From NCBI GenBank assembly GCA_903925285.1, contig CAIYET010000004.1, positions 1 to 34,757 of the forward strand: a stretch of 34,757 bases of DNA, given 5' to 3'. The notes beneath the pieces were generated by a model. The model searched no databases, was not told the origin of the DNA, and saw nothing but the letters and a program-made list of their open reading frames with translations. Position numbers and translations under genes: made by a program. Of the stretch, positions 21,418 through 30,378 are shown piece after piece (the first letter of the stretch is position 1; each line of letters opens with the position of its first letter). The stretch is from Candidatus Hydrogenedentota bacterium (lineage in GTDB: Bacteria; Hydrogenedentota; Hydrogenedentia; Hydrogenedentales; SLHB01).

Positions 21418-24015
21418 ATGAGTCTCATCAATGGACTGACGATAGTTGGCGCGGGTCTGGTTCTTGTTTCCGCGACGGGGGCACATGCAGGAAATCCGCG
21501 CGTCGCGGTCGTCTCCGCCGGGACGGATGAGGCGACAGTCGTCGCGCAGGCGGCACAGGTCGCGCCGTCGCCACGGCAGTTGGCATGGCAGGAACTCGAG
21601 TTCGCGGCATTCGCGCACTTCGGCATGAACACGTTCACCGACCACGAATGGGGCGACGGCAAGGAAGACGAAGCGCTGTTCAACCCAACGGATTTCGACG
21701 CGCGCCAATGGGTCCAGGCATGCAAGGACGCCGGCATAACACTGCTCATCCTGACCGCAAAACATCACGACGGTTTCTGCCTGTGGCCGAGCGTCCATAC
21801 CGAGCATTCCGTCAAAAACAGTCCATGGCGCGACGGCAAGGGCGACGTCGTGCGCGAAGTCTCAGACGCATGCCGCGAAGGCGGGATCAAGTTCGGCGTC
21901 TATCTCTCGCCATGGGATCGCCACGAAAAAACCTATGGCGATTCGCCCGCGTACAACGCCTACTACATGAACCAACTCCGCGAACTGTTGACCCAGTACG
22001 GTCCAATTGCGGACGTCTGGATGGACGGCGCATGCGGCGAGGGAGCCAACGGTAAGAAACAGGAATACGATTGGGACGGGTTCTTCGCGGTTGTCCGCGA
22101 ATTGCAGCCCGAGGCGACGATCTCGATCTGCGGTCCCGACGTGCGCTGGTGCGGCAACGAAGCGGGCGAATGCCGCGACAGCGAATGGAGCGTGCTGCCG
22201 ACGTTCGTGGGCGCAATCCCGCCCGCGCCAGATGCGGTCGACATGCATCCGATTCCATGCAACGCCATGGAAAAGGATCTCGGCAGCCGCGCGGTATTGC
22301 GCAATGCAGCCGCCAAGGGCGCATGCCTCGTCTGGTACCCCTCGCAAGTCGACACCTCGATCCGCCCCGGCTGGTTCTATCACGCCAACGAGGACGACAA
22401 GGTCAAGCCCCTCGCGCACCTCCTCGATATCTACTACGGTTCCGTCGGCGGCAATTCGCAACTGCTGCTCAATATCCCGCCAGACCGCCGCGGCCGATTC
22501 CATGACAACGACGCGGCACGCCTGCGCGAACTCGGCCAAGTCCTCCGCGCTACTTTTGGAACGAATCTTGCCACAGGCGCAAAGGCGACGGCATCTTCGA
22601 TGCACGCGGATCATGCCGCCGCAAACACCGTGGACGCCGACAATACGACGTACTGGACCACGCAGGACGGCGTCGCGGAAGCGACCATCGAATACGAACT
22701 GCCCGCGCCACGCACCTTCGATCGCGCGATGTTGCAGGAACACACCTCGAGCGGCCAGCGCATCGAGGAATTCTTCCTCGACGCGTGGGACGGCCAAGCA
22801 TGGAAAAACGTCGCGCACGCCACGACCGTCGGCTACAAACGCCTGTTGCGTTTCGACGACGTTACCGCGTCCAAGGTCCGCGTGCGCATCGCCCAGTCGC
22901 GCCTCTCCCCAACGCTGTCCAACTTCGGCCTCTTCCACGAACCGGCAATCCTCGCCGCGCCGTCCATCGAGCGCAACTCGGACGGCAACGTCTCGATGTC
23001 GGCACAACCCGGCGTCGAGATCCGCTATTGGCTCGACGAAGGCAAACAATCGGATTCGTCTTCGCGCAAGTATGAAGGCCCCTTCCCAGCGCCCAAGGGG
23101 GGCGCGATCAAAGCCACGATCATCGCGCCGGACGCCGGGCCGTACCTCAACCTCGGATCGAGCCTCTCGAGCACGCTGGAAATCGGCGATCCCCTCTCAG
23201 ACGCGCCCGAACGTCTCTCGAAGAAAACCGGATGGCAGAACGTCGATCCGAAACTCCCCGAAGCGGCGATCAAACGCGTCAACGAGGATTACCCGCTGTC
23301 CGACCAAGAGAACAAATCTCGATGGGCAAAATACGAGCCGATGTGGGACGAATTCAGCGGAGATACCCTCGACGCTGCAAAGTGGTGGCCTCGCAACCCG
23401 ACATGGAGAGGCCGCCAGCCCGGCTATTTCGCACCGGAAAACGTCAGCGTTCACGACGGCCAGTTGCACCTCGTCGCACGCGTGCAGGAACCACCCGAAC
23501 AGTTCAAGGCCGAGGGATATCACACATTCACCACCGCCGCCGTTCAAAGCAAGGACCGCATCCGCTACGGCTACTGCGAGGTTAAGGCGCGCGCCATGTC
23601 CAGCGGCGCATCGAGCGCGTTCTGGTTCTACGACGCACGGCCAGATTGGTGGACCGAAATCGACGTGTTCGAAATCGGCGGACGCGCCCCCGGCTTCGAA
23701 CGCAAGTACAACATGACCCTTCACGTTATGCACACCCCGGTCACGCGCGACCATTTCCAAGTCGGCGACTCGTGGGCAGCCCCGTTCAACCTGGCCGACG
23801 ATTTCCACGTATACGGTTTGGAATGGGACGAGCGCGAGATCAAGTTCTACTTTGACGGCATCCTATTGCGCTATGGACCTAACACCGACTGGCATCAACC
23901 GCTGACGTTGAACTTCGACAGCGAAACCATGCCCGAATGGTTCGGCCTCCCCAAACCCGAAGATCTACCATCGACCTTCAGCATCGAATACATACGCGCA
24001 TGGAAAAAGCCCTAA
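21418..24015 (+). CDS. Secreted GH29 alpha-L-fucosidase fused to a GH16 domain
   Basis: The protein has 865 residues from the ATG at 21418 (AGGAG nine bases upstream; the longer frame from 21337 overlaps hicA). A signal peptide ends near ATGAHA. Residues about 45-385 form a GH29 alpha-L-fucosidase: FGMNTFTDHEW, AKHHDGFCLWPS, GIKFGVYLSPWDRHE, and DVWMDGACG with candidate nucleophile Asp203. A discoidin-like (F5/8 C) carbohydrate-binding domain follows (ATASSMHADHAAANTVDAD onward, about 385-515), then a short beta domain (about 520-590). Residues about 635-865 form a GH16 jelly roll with the active-site motif E747-I-D749-V-F-E752 (nucleophile, assisting Asp, acid/base), as in agarases and carrageenases. 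Both catalytic centres look intact, so it may remove fucose and cut a galactan-type backbone. Such a fusion is unusual. Confidence 0.82.
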   Translation: MSLINGLTIVGAGLVLVSATGAHAGNPRVAVVSAGTDEATVVAQAAQVAPSPRQLAWQELEFAAFAHFGMNTFTDHEWGDGKEDEALFNPTDFDARQWVQACKDAGITLLILTAKHHDGFCLWPSVHTEHSVKNSPWRDGKGDVVREVSDACREGGIKFGVYLSPWDRHEKTYGDSPAYNAYYMNQLRELLTQYGPIADVWMDGACGEGANGKKQEYDWDGFFAVVRELQPEATISICGPDVRWCGNEAGECRDSEWSVLPTFVGAIPPAPDAVDMHPIPCNAMEKDLGSRAVLRNAAAKGACLVWYPSQVDTSIRPGWFYHANEDDKVKPLAHLLDIYYGSVGGNSQLLLNIPPDRRGRFHDNDAARLRELGQVLRATFGTNLATGAKATASSMHADHAAANTVDADNTTYWTTQDGVAEATIEYELPAPRTFDRAMLQEHTSSGQRIEEFFLDAWDGQAWKNVAHATTVGYKRLLRFDDVTASKVRVRIAQSRLSPTLSNFGLFHEPAILAAPSIERNSDGNVSMSAQPGVEIRYWLDEGKQSDSSSRKYEGPFPAPKGGAIKATIIAPDAGPYLNLGSSLSSTLEIGDPLSDAPERLSKKTGWQNVDPKLPEAAIKRVNEDYPLSDQENKSRWAKYEPMWDEFSGDTLDAAKWWPRNPTWRGRQPGYFAPENVSVHDGQLHLVARVQEPPEQFKAEGYHTFTTAAVQSKDRIRYGYCEVKARAMSSGASSAFWFYDARPDWWTEIDVFEIGGRAPGFERKYNMTLHVMHTPVTRDHFQVGDSWAAPFNLADDFHVYGLEWDEREIKFYFDGILLRYGPNTDWHQPLTLNFDSETMPEWFGLPKPEDLPSTFSIEYIRAWKKP

Positions 24016-24016
24016 A

Positions 24017-24048
24017 GTAGGCTTTAGGCTTTAGGCTACAGCCTATAG
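24017..24048. repeat. Short inverted heptamer array D (TAGGCTT units)
   Basis: The segment GTAGGCTTTAGGCTTTAGGC (24017-24036) continues into TACAGCCTATAG; TAGGCT and AGCCTA pair around two bases. It fills the 27-bp gap between the convergent GH29-GH16 and serine-protease genes and supplies the protease's stop codon (TAG, read on the minus strand at 24045-24043). Confidence 0.75.
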
Positions 24049-25638
24049 CGCCTTTCCAGCCATATTGGCAATCGGAAGAACCACGGCGAGGAACATCCCG
24101 CGCGCATCGCGCGATTCCTCGACCGCGGCCAACAGCCTCGGCGCAGCGGCATAGTAGGCCTTGACGAACGGCGCGGTCGCGGCATAGCGCAACAAGACCT
24201 TGTCGCGCAACACCCGCAGGTTATCGAGAAGCACCGGGGAATCCTTCAGTAAGACTTTCGCGGCGCACAGGCCGTTGCTACGGCAATCGTTGTCCCCTTC
24301 CGCAGTGGACGGCGTTGCGGAATCCACATAATCCTTGACCTGCCCATAAAAGTCCCGGAACGATGAAAAGAAGTCCATATTGTGGGAGCGATCCGCGCCG
24401 CACGTGTGCGTCGTACCGTTGCTGAGTGTGCCAAACAGACGCATGGTGTCGGTAAACAGCACACTAGAACCCGACGATCCCCCCTCGGTGACGCCTTCGT
24501 CCCAAACCATCTCGTTCTGTTTTTCGTAACCGAACGAGTCCGTCGGCGCATTAACGGTCAGCACGTGCCCGGACGACACCCGATTATACGTGGCTTGAGG
24601 ATAATGGATGACAACGACGCTCTCGCCGACCACCGGCAACCGCGTATCCCAGCCCTGGTAAATGCGGCCGTAAGAACCGCTGGGCACGCTGTCCAACATG
24701 ATGAGCGTGCTGTCCAGCAAGGAACTGGTACTCAACAACTTCGTTCCAGAACTACGCAAATGACTACTCATCTTGCCTGCATCGCCAGCGCCGCACGAGG
24801 ACTCGCGGAAATCCCAGAATGCTTCCGTGTCCCGCGCATCTCCGGCGGAGCAGATACAATGGTTGGCGGTGATTAACAGCGGCTCGTTTGCGGCCGTTTG
24901 GGGATTGTTGATCAGGGTTCCCGAACAATAGCCCGAACTGCCGATGGACAGAATCGCCGTACCACTGGCGGCATTGCGCACGGCAGCACTCTCGCAGGCC
25001 ACCGAGATATTGCAGGACAGCGCAACAGCTTTGAGAGACAGGAACAGATGCGAGTATGCGACGACGCGAACATTGGGAAGTTCCGCCTTGGGAGAACGCA
25101 CCATGACGACCGATTCGTCATTGAAAACCGTCGCCAGCCAAAATGCGCCGACGGCGTAATTGGCAGCCTTGTATGGACCGAACGCCCGTAGAACAGACGG
25201 GTCCACGATCCAGACTTCCGCCGCGAGGTCCAGTGCGGACAGGTCGACCTGCAACCGGACACCTTCCGCATCGATCGACTGAATACTGCCAAGGAACACG
25301 TAACCGCTCGCGTCCTGGACCGGCGTCCCAAACAGATCGCCCGGCTCCAAGCCCAGCGTTACTTCCTCGCCCCCTTTCAGCGGCCTGCCCTTTTCGGGCG
25401 GATACTTCCCTTTCAAAGTAGACGTCTGACCCGCGAACAAGTCGTACACATGGAACCGGTCCAATTGGGCCAGATAGCCCGCCAAGACATCGGGCGCGAT
25501 CGGATTCACGAGGGCGTCGCACGCTGCTTTCGACGCCGGCGGCGCGTAGGCCGCATCCGCGAACGGGTCCGCGCCACGCGCCGTCCCACAGACAACAACT
25601 ATCGCCAAGACACACGACACGACAAGATTTCTCATCAT
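24043..25638 (-). CDS. Secreted trypsin-like serine endopeptidase (S1, lysyl-endopeptidase-like)
   Basis: The protein has 531 residues from the ATG at 25638 (AAGGA eight bases upstream). A signal peptide (MMRNLVVSCVLAIVVVCGTARG) is followed by a roughly 200-residue prodomain. The protease domain carries SSGYCSGTLINN, LLITANHC (catalytic His), SLLDSTLIMLDS (catalytic Asp) and EGGSSGSSVLF (catalytic Ser in GxSGS), with several Cys for disulfides. This is the pattern of lysyl-endopeptidase-type S1 enzymes; exact P1 specificity cannot be read. The last 70 residues (DNLRVLRDKVLLRY, AYYAAAPRL) resemble the helical tail that often follows CFIATAAYG boxes in secreted proteins, but that box is replaced by a SNGLCAAK segment. 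The C-terminus runs into repeat array D. It is divergent from the sigma54 activator. Confidence 0.82.
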   Translation of the reverse strand: MMRNLVVSCVLAIVVVCGTARGADPFADAAYAPPASKAACDALVNPIAPDVLAGYLAQLDRFHVYDLFAGQTSTLKGKYPPEKGRPLKGGEEVTLGLEPGDLFGTPVQDASGYVFLGSIQSIDAEGVRLQVDLSALDLAAEVWIVDPSVLRAFGPYKAANYAVGAFWLATVFNDESVVMVRSPKAELPNVRVVAYSHLFLSLKAVALSCNISVACESAAVRNAASGTAILSIGSSGYCSGTLINNPQTAANEPLLITANHCICSAGDARDTEAFWDFRESSCGAGDAGKMSSHLRSSGTKLLSTSSLLDSTLIMLDSVPSGSYGRIYQGWDTRLPVVGESVVVIHYPQATYNRVSSGHVLTVNAPTDSFGYEKQNEMVWDEGVTEGGSSGSSVLFTDTMRLFGTLSNGTTHTCGADRSHNMDFFSSFRDFYGQVKDYVDSATPSTAEGDNDCRSNGLCAAKVLLKDSPVLLDNLRVLRDKVLLRYAATAPFVKAYYAAAPRLLAAVEESRDARGMFLAVVLPIANMAGKAL

Positions 25639-25723
25639 TCAACTGTTCCTTTTCGTATCTCCGGCCGGGCATTCGACCACGAACAATCTGCATGATAATC
25701 TCTATTTCCTTGACTTTCAACAC

Positions 25724-25792
25724 ACTAGGTACTAGGCTGTAGACTGTAGGCTGTAGGCTGTAGGCAATGCCTCGCAGTTCCTACAGCCTACA
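25724..25792. repeat. Inverted heptamer array E (TGTAGGC units)
   Basis: Six tandem units (ACTAGGT, ACTAGGC, TGTAGAC, then TGTAGGC three times; 25724-25765) are followed by a 14-bp core and a complementary arm CCTACAGCCTACA (25780-25792). It occupies the divergent promoter region of the protease and the sigma54 activator. TTGACT at 25710-25715 lies 17 bp before TAGGCT at 25733, so the repeat could supply a poor -10 box for the activator. Confidence 0.8.
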
Positions 25793-25817
25793 ACCTTCAC
25801 ACTGAGAGTACGATAAA

Positions 25818-27389
25818 ATGACCATTTCACCGGACGAAGTCAGGCGAGAAGTATCCGAACTCTCGCTGCTTTTCGAAATCAGCCAGACCCTCGACCGCTC
25901 GATGGACCTGCGCGACGCGCTGGGAAGCGTCCTCAAGGCCATCGCGCGCCACACGGGCATGCTGCGCGGCACGCTCACGCTCCTGAACCGCAATACCAGC
26001 GAAATCTCCATCCTCGCCGCACACGGCTTGTCGGACAAACAACTCGAACGCGGGCGCTACAAACAGGGCGAAGGCGTCACCGGACGCGTCATCGAGACAG
26101 GCCGCGCAATGGTCATTCCGCGAGTCTCCGAGGAGCCGCTGTTCCTGAACCGGACCCGAGCACGCAACCTGCCCCGCGAAGAGATCAGTTTCATCTGCGT
26201 ACCAATCAAGATCGGCAACGAAGTCAATGGAGCGCTCAGCGTCGACTGTCTCTTCGCGGATTCCGTGATCCTCGACGAAGACATGCGCCTGCTCACCATC
26301 ATCGCATCGATGGTCGCCCAAGCGGTTCGCTTGCGCCGCGAAATCGAGGAAGAACGCGAACGGCTGCTCGAAGAAAACACACGCTTGAGCGAGGAACTCC
26401 GCGAACGCTTCCGCCCGACCAACATGATCGGCAACTCGAGCGCGATACAAGCCGTCTACAACATGATCGCCCAAGTCGCCAAGAGCGACGCAACAGTCCT
26501 CATTCGCGGCGAAAGCGGCGTCGGCAAAGAACTCGTCGCCCACGCCATCCATTACAACAGCCTGCGCTCGATGAAGCCCTTCATTCGCGTCAACTGCGCC
26601 GCGCTACCCGAATCCGTGATCGAGAGCGAACTGTTCGGCCACGAGAAAGGCGCGTTCACCGGCGCCATCGCACAACGCAAAGGACGATTCGAACTGGCCC
26701 AAGGCGGCACAATCTTCCTCGACGAGATCGGCGACCTCTCCCCGACCACGCAAATCCGGCTTCTACGTGTCCTGCAAGAACGCGAGTTCGAACGCGTCGG
26801 CGGCGCCGAGACGCTCCGGGTGGACGTCCGTGTACTCGCCGCGACCAATCGCGATCTCGAAAGCCTCATGCCGACAAGCCAGTTCCGACAAGACCTTTAT
26901 TACCGCCTGAATGTCTTTCCAATCCACATTCCGCCCCTACGCGAACGGCGCACCGATATCCTACTGCTCGCGGATTACTTCGTCGAGAAATACGGCAAAC
27001 TGACCAATAAAAGCGTCCGCCGGATTTCAACCTCCGCCATCGACATGATCACCCGCTACCATTGGCCGGGAAACGTCCGCGAACTCGAAAACTCCATCGA
27101 ACGCGCCGTCCTACTCACCAACGACGACGTCGTACACGGCCACCACCTGCCCCCGACGCTCCAGACCGCCGAAGCCACCGGCACCATCGTCAGCAACACC
27201 CTCCAGGAAAGCCTCGACAGCCTCGAACGCGATATGATCATCGAAGCACTGAAAAATGCGCGCGGCAACAAGACCAAGGCCGCAAAAGCCCTGGGATTGA
27301 CCGAACGAATCATGGGCCTGCGCGTGGACAAACACGCTATCCTACCCAAGCAATACCGCACGCCAGCCGCAAGAAAGCACACGCCGTAG
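25818..27389 (+). CDS. Sigma54-dependent transcriptional activator with GAF domain (NifA-like)
   Basis: The product has 523 residues. Residues about 10-185 are a GAF sensor domain ([27 protein letters not shown]-like [16 protein letters not shown]). A coiled-coil linker ([16 protein letters not shown]) follows. The AAA+ domain spans about 200-435 with Walker A GESGVGKE (about 231), the sigma54-contact loop GAFTGA (about 278), Walker [13 protein letters not shown] and [10 protein letters not shown]. The C-terminus has a Fis-type helix-turn-helix ([21 protein letters not shown]). Architecture matches NifA and related one-component activators; the GAF ligand is unknown and no nif genes are nearby. 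It would activate sigma54 promoters by ATP-driven remodelling. The amt gene is a conceivable but unproven target. It is divergent from the protease across array E; the Shine-Dalgarno is weak. Confidence 0.9.
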   Translation: MTISPDEVRREVSELSLLFEISQTLDRSMDLRDALGSVLKAIARHTGMLRGTLTLLNRNTSEISILAAHGLSDKQLERGRYKQGEGVTGRVIETGRAMVIPRVSEEPLFLNRTRARNLPREEISFICVPIKIGNEVNGALSVDCLFADSVILDEDMRLLTIIASMVAQAVRLRREIEEERERLLEENTRLSEELRERFRPTNMIGNSSAIQAVYNMIAQVAKSDATVLIRGESGVGKELVAHAIHYNSLRSMKPFIRVNCAALPESVIESELFGHEKGAFTGAIAQRKGRFELAQGGTIFLDEIGDLSPTTQIRLLRVLQEREFERVGGAETLRVDVRVLAATNRDLESLMPTSQFRQDLYYRLNVFPIHIPPLRERRTDILLLADYFVEKYGKLTNKSVRRISTSAIDMITRYHWPGNVRELENSIERAVLLTNDDVVHGHHLPPTLQTAEATGTIVSNTLQESLDSLERDMIIEALKNARGNKTKAAKALGLTERIMGLRVDKHAILPKQYRTPAARKHTP

Positions 27390-27398
27390 TAGTTTTAG

Positions 27399-27463
27399 TA
27401 GGAGTTAGGAGTCAGAAGGATGAACTCGGAACGGCCATTCTGACTTCTAACGCCTAACTCCTA
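27399..27463. repeat. Inverted heptamer array F (TAGGAGT units)
   Basis: Two TAGGAGT units (27399-27412) plus CAGAA face three complementary units (ACTTCTA, ACGCCTA, ACTCCTA; 27443-27463) across a short core with TTCTG. The arms differ in length by one heptamer. It lies ten bases past the stop of the sigma54 activator, in the convergent gap before the metallopeptidase 3' end. Confidence 0.78.
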
Positions 27464-27544
27464 ATTCCGAACTATTTGCTTTATGGCAGCGCTTCTTTCG
27501 TGGAAAGGCTACGTCAACATGACAATGGCGCGCCACTGAATACC

Positions 27545-30277
27545 TCACGGCCCGAGTTGAATTTCAGACTCTACTCCAAATGCTTCACCGATCTCGTTTT
27601 GGACCTTGAAGTATACCGTCTTCCAGCCGTAGCCGGATGATAGCGTGAATGAGGGTGCTTCATCGTATGTCTGCCATGTGGCGCCCGCAAAACCGGAGTC
27701 TTCGCTCGCCATATACTCCGAGGGATCGTAGACATAGGAGTTGTTTAGCACCACAGTCGTCGAGCTCGTATACGAATCACCGTTGTTGATCATAAAGGAC
27801 TGGTAATAGGGTACCGCCATGACAGCCGAGGCTCTTGCTGCAGCAGACTCGCCGTTTGCGTTCTTCACCTTATACCAGAGTGTCCGCGAACCGGTCCCAG
27901 CCGTAAAGGTGTACGACCTCGAACTGCTATACGTCTCCCACGTCGCACCGCTGAAATTCGCGTGTTCGCTCAGCATTTCATGGGTCGGACTCCGCAGGCA
28001 CGCATTTGTCAGGGCAACCGTGTAACTGGCGGAGAAGCAGCCATCGTATTTGTTATTGATGGCAAGCCAGCTAGCCGACGGAGGCAATTCCACCGCCAAG
28101 GAAATGCTATCACCGGTGAGAACGATACTGCCGACGGGCACGGTGTACGGCGCTGTTGGTTCGATGTTGCTGTCGGCATATTCGGCGCCAGTGATAAATG
28201 CTTTAAGCGTTACGCCGTCGGTGATCTTCAGCGCGGGGTTAGGGGTTACGAAGTTTTGCACATTCTTGTATAGTTTTCCGGCAACGTGCATGTCCCCATT
28301 GTTCCGGTCTACGAGCGCAAGATACGACGTATCGTTACGCACTACAAACTCTTGAGCAGCCGTGGGCGTCAATGCCGCCTGCAATTGCTCTGTGTAGAGT
28401 TGTCCGGCATACAAGACCAGGTCGCCCCCCGTGGTGAACTGAACGAGCGGCTCTATCGCGGAATAGGCTGCGGAGATGGTGAACGTTTGCGTCGACCGAA
28501 TTCCGACGGCCCGGCAGGCTTTCTCGATAGTCTCGCGCTGGGTTTGCAATAATCCAAGATCGACGGCTGCCTGTGTCAGAGCATAGTAGAGGTATTCATA
28601 GTCGGCGCCTTCGCACAGCAAATGAGTCATGCACCGATAGTACAGTTGTGCGGCGGTCGATATACTGTTGGGAAGATCGGGAATGAACGGATCCTCCGGA
28701 TGGTTCGGATCCGAGACGAGCGGCCTGACCGTATAGCCGTTGAAGGCGCCGCCAACAACCAGGAGGTAAGCCAGCTTGTCCCCTACGCCGGCATTTTGGT
28801 GCACCGAACCACCCGTGTCCCAATACGCGCTCTTCATGTGATCCGGCAAGTGGAATGGGGCCATGGAAGGGTCGGCCATATCCCGGACTCCGTATATGTT
28901 GGGATAGTTGGTTGGATCCAAGCGGTAACCGATATCCTCGCCGATTCGCCAAGGGCAATCGCTGCCATTCGAAAGATCGACAAACTCGCCAAAGGCGTCG
29001 GATAACGATTCGCATATGGCGCCGGACTCGCCGCTATATATCAGAGAACACGTATCGTAAGTGACTCCATGTGTGTACTCATGGCCGATGACGTCGCATA
29101 CAGCGAAATCCTCGCCCAGCATGATTCCAGTTGTGGAGTTCGGAAAGTAGGCCCCGTTCACCCATGGACATCCAGAACCACAGAAGCCCCACTGGTCACA
29201 CATAACTGTCTGAATGCACCACCTTACGCTTACGTTGATCGCGGCGTCATTGCCGTCGATTCCGTTGCGTCCCAGCACGGTCGAGAAGAAGCCGTACGTT
29301 AGGCCGGCGTAATTGTACGCAGCATTGACCTGGGCAACCGACGACGACGGATCGCCTTCCCCGCGCGCAAGGGTTCCGAAATCCGGAGGACCGTAGGTGC
29401 GGGTGTTGTCTGCATCGTAAATTTCGCGGTCGATAGCCGTGTAGTAGAGCGGATAGTGCAACAGGATCTTGCCCGTAGACGCGCTCACCAACACCCTCTC
29501 CACATCTGTGCCAGCGGCGGTGTCGTAAGTGTCCGCCACCCAGGCCAGACAAGGTGCGCCGTCCTCATGAAGCAACGAGGGATCGTACACGACCAAAGTG
29601 GGTGCCGCCTTTAGATCCAGACGTGCCTCAAGCAGTGCGCGATCCTTTGGCGTGAAGGTTGCGGCCGGATCGGTTTTGCGCGCTTCCTTTTCCCAAATGT
29701 CGACGACAGCCGCCAAGGCCGCGTGCTTGACCGCTTCATCCTTAACGTCAGGCGTCAACGGCACCTGCCGAAGGTCCAGATCGTCACTGGCTATCATGAG
29801 GTGGGCTAACGCCGCCTCGACTGCGCCCGCAGGACCCAACTCAAGTACGATCTGCCCCGCGAAGACCGGCAACCCAGCATAAGTCTGATTTGCGCGGATG
29901 CAGATCTTTTCTCCTTTCACTTTGGAGCGTTCGAGGCGGAAATCCATTCGCGGGCTTCGCATGCCAAACGCGACGCCGTGTTTTTCGCGAAAAGCCGCGA
30001 CCTTCTCCTCCGGCGAGCGGGCGGGTGCTTTTCCTTGGATTTGCAGGGGCGCGCCAGGGGCTGCACCGAAGTACTTGAGGGCGCCCGAAGGCCCGGCGCC
30101 GAAACGCGGCGCCTCGCCTTGTTTCTTTGGCGTCGCGTCGCTACGGAGTTGTTTGACCGCATCGTGCACCGCGGATTTGGACACAGGGGCTTGTGCCCAC
30201 GTTGAAAGGCCTGTCAGGATCGCAAACACCAGACAAGTCAATAGAATTCCGGTTTGGTTTCTTCCAGGTACGCGCAT
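27545..30277 (-). CDS. Secreted thermolysin-like M4 metallopeptidase with C-terminal repeats
   Basis: The protein has 910 residues from the ATG at 30277, with GAGGAG seven bases upstream. Signal peptide MRVPGRNQTGILLTCLVFAI is followed by an FTP/PepSY-type propeptide (FREKHGVAFGM, AEAALAHL-like). The M4 catalytic domain carries HEYTHGVTYD near residue 395 (zinc His pair and catalytic Glu) and GAICESLSDAFGEFVD near 422 (third zinc ligand Glu). SVHQNAGVGDKLAYLL holds the His typical of M4 enzymes. After about residue 600 come beta-rich domains including two related repeats with W-x-T-Y and KVKNANGE/KVQNEIGE, probably immunoglobulin-like. It degrades extracellular protein. It lies 101 bases after the glycine-glutamate-linker gene on the same strand, with a hairpin between, so partial co-transcription is likely. 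Confidence 0.88.
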   Translation of the reverse strand: MRVPGRNQTGILLTCLVFAILTGLSTWAQAPVSKSAVHDAVKQLRSDATPKKQGEAPRFGAGPSGALKYFGAAPGAPLQIQGKAPARSPEEKVAAFREKHGVAFGMRSPRMDFRLERSKVKGEKICIRANQTYAGLPVFAGQIVLELGPAGAVEAALAHLMIASDDLDLRQVPLTPDVKDEAVKHAALAAVVDIWEKEARKTDPAATFTPKDRALLEARLDLKAAPTLVVYDPSLLHEDGAPCLAWVADTYDTAAGTDVERVLVSASTGKILLHYPLYYTAIDREIYDADNTRTYGPPDFGTLARGEGDPSSSVAQVNAAYNYAGLTYGFFSTVLGRNGIDGNDAAINVSVRWCIQTVMCDQWGFCGSGCPWVNGAYFPNSTTGIMLGEDFAVCDVIGHEYTHGVTYDTCSLIYSGESGAICESLSDAFGEFVDLSNGSDCPWRIGEDIGYRLDPTNYPNIYGVRDMADPSMAPFHLPDHMKSAYWDTGGSVHQNAGVGDKLAYLLVVGGAFNGYTVRPLVSDPNHPEDPFIPDLPNSISTAAQLYYRCMTHLLCEGADYEYLYYALTQAAVDLGLLQTQRETIEKACRAVGIRSTQTFTISAAYSAIEPLVQFTTGGDLVLYAGQLYTEQLQAALTPTAAQEFVVRNDTSYLALVDRNNGDMHVAGKLYKNVQNFVTPNPALKITDGVTLKAFITGAEYADSNIEPTAPYTVPVGSIVLTGDSISLAVELPPSASWLAINNKYDGCFSASYTVALTNACLRSPTHEMLSEHANFSGATWETYSSSRSYTFTAGTGSRTLWYKVKNANGESAAARASAVMAVPYYQSFMINNGDSYTSSTTVVLNNSYVYDPSEYMASEDSGFAGATWQTYDEAPSFTLSSGYGWKTVYFKVQNEIGEAFGVESEIQLGP

Positions 30278-30305
30278 TGTACGGCTCCTCTCCCTTGAAT
30301 TGCCG

Positions 30306-30323
30306 GCGTCCGGTTCCGGACGC
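30306..30323. promoter_or_regulatory. Intercistronic hairpin upstream of the M4 peptidase
   Basis: GCGTCCG and CGGACGC form a perfect 7-bp stem around GTTC. It sits 29 bases before the peptidase start and about 15 bases before its GAGGAG site. With no U-tract it is more likely an mRNA processing or stability element than a terminator. Confidence 0.4.
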
Positions 30324-30378
30324 AACACTCACCAACACAGCAGCACTAGAAATGGCTTCATATGAGGGAGACCCGGCA

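Noticed and set aside
25118-25723. 201-codon frame overlapping the protease start on the same strand
   Set aside because: It is out of frame with a protein that has a signal peptide and full catalytic triad, and is Arg/Gly-rich without motifs.
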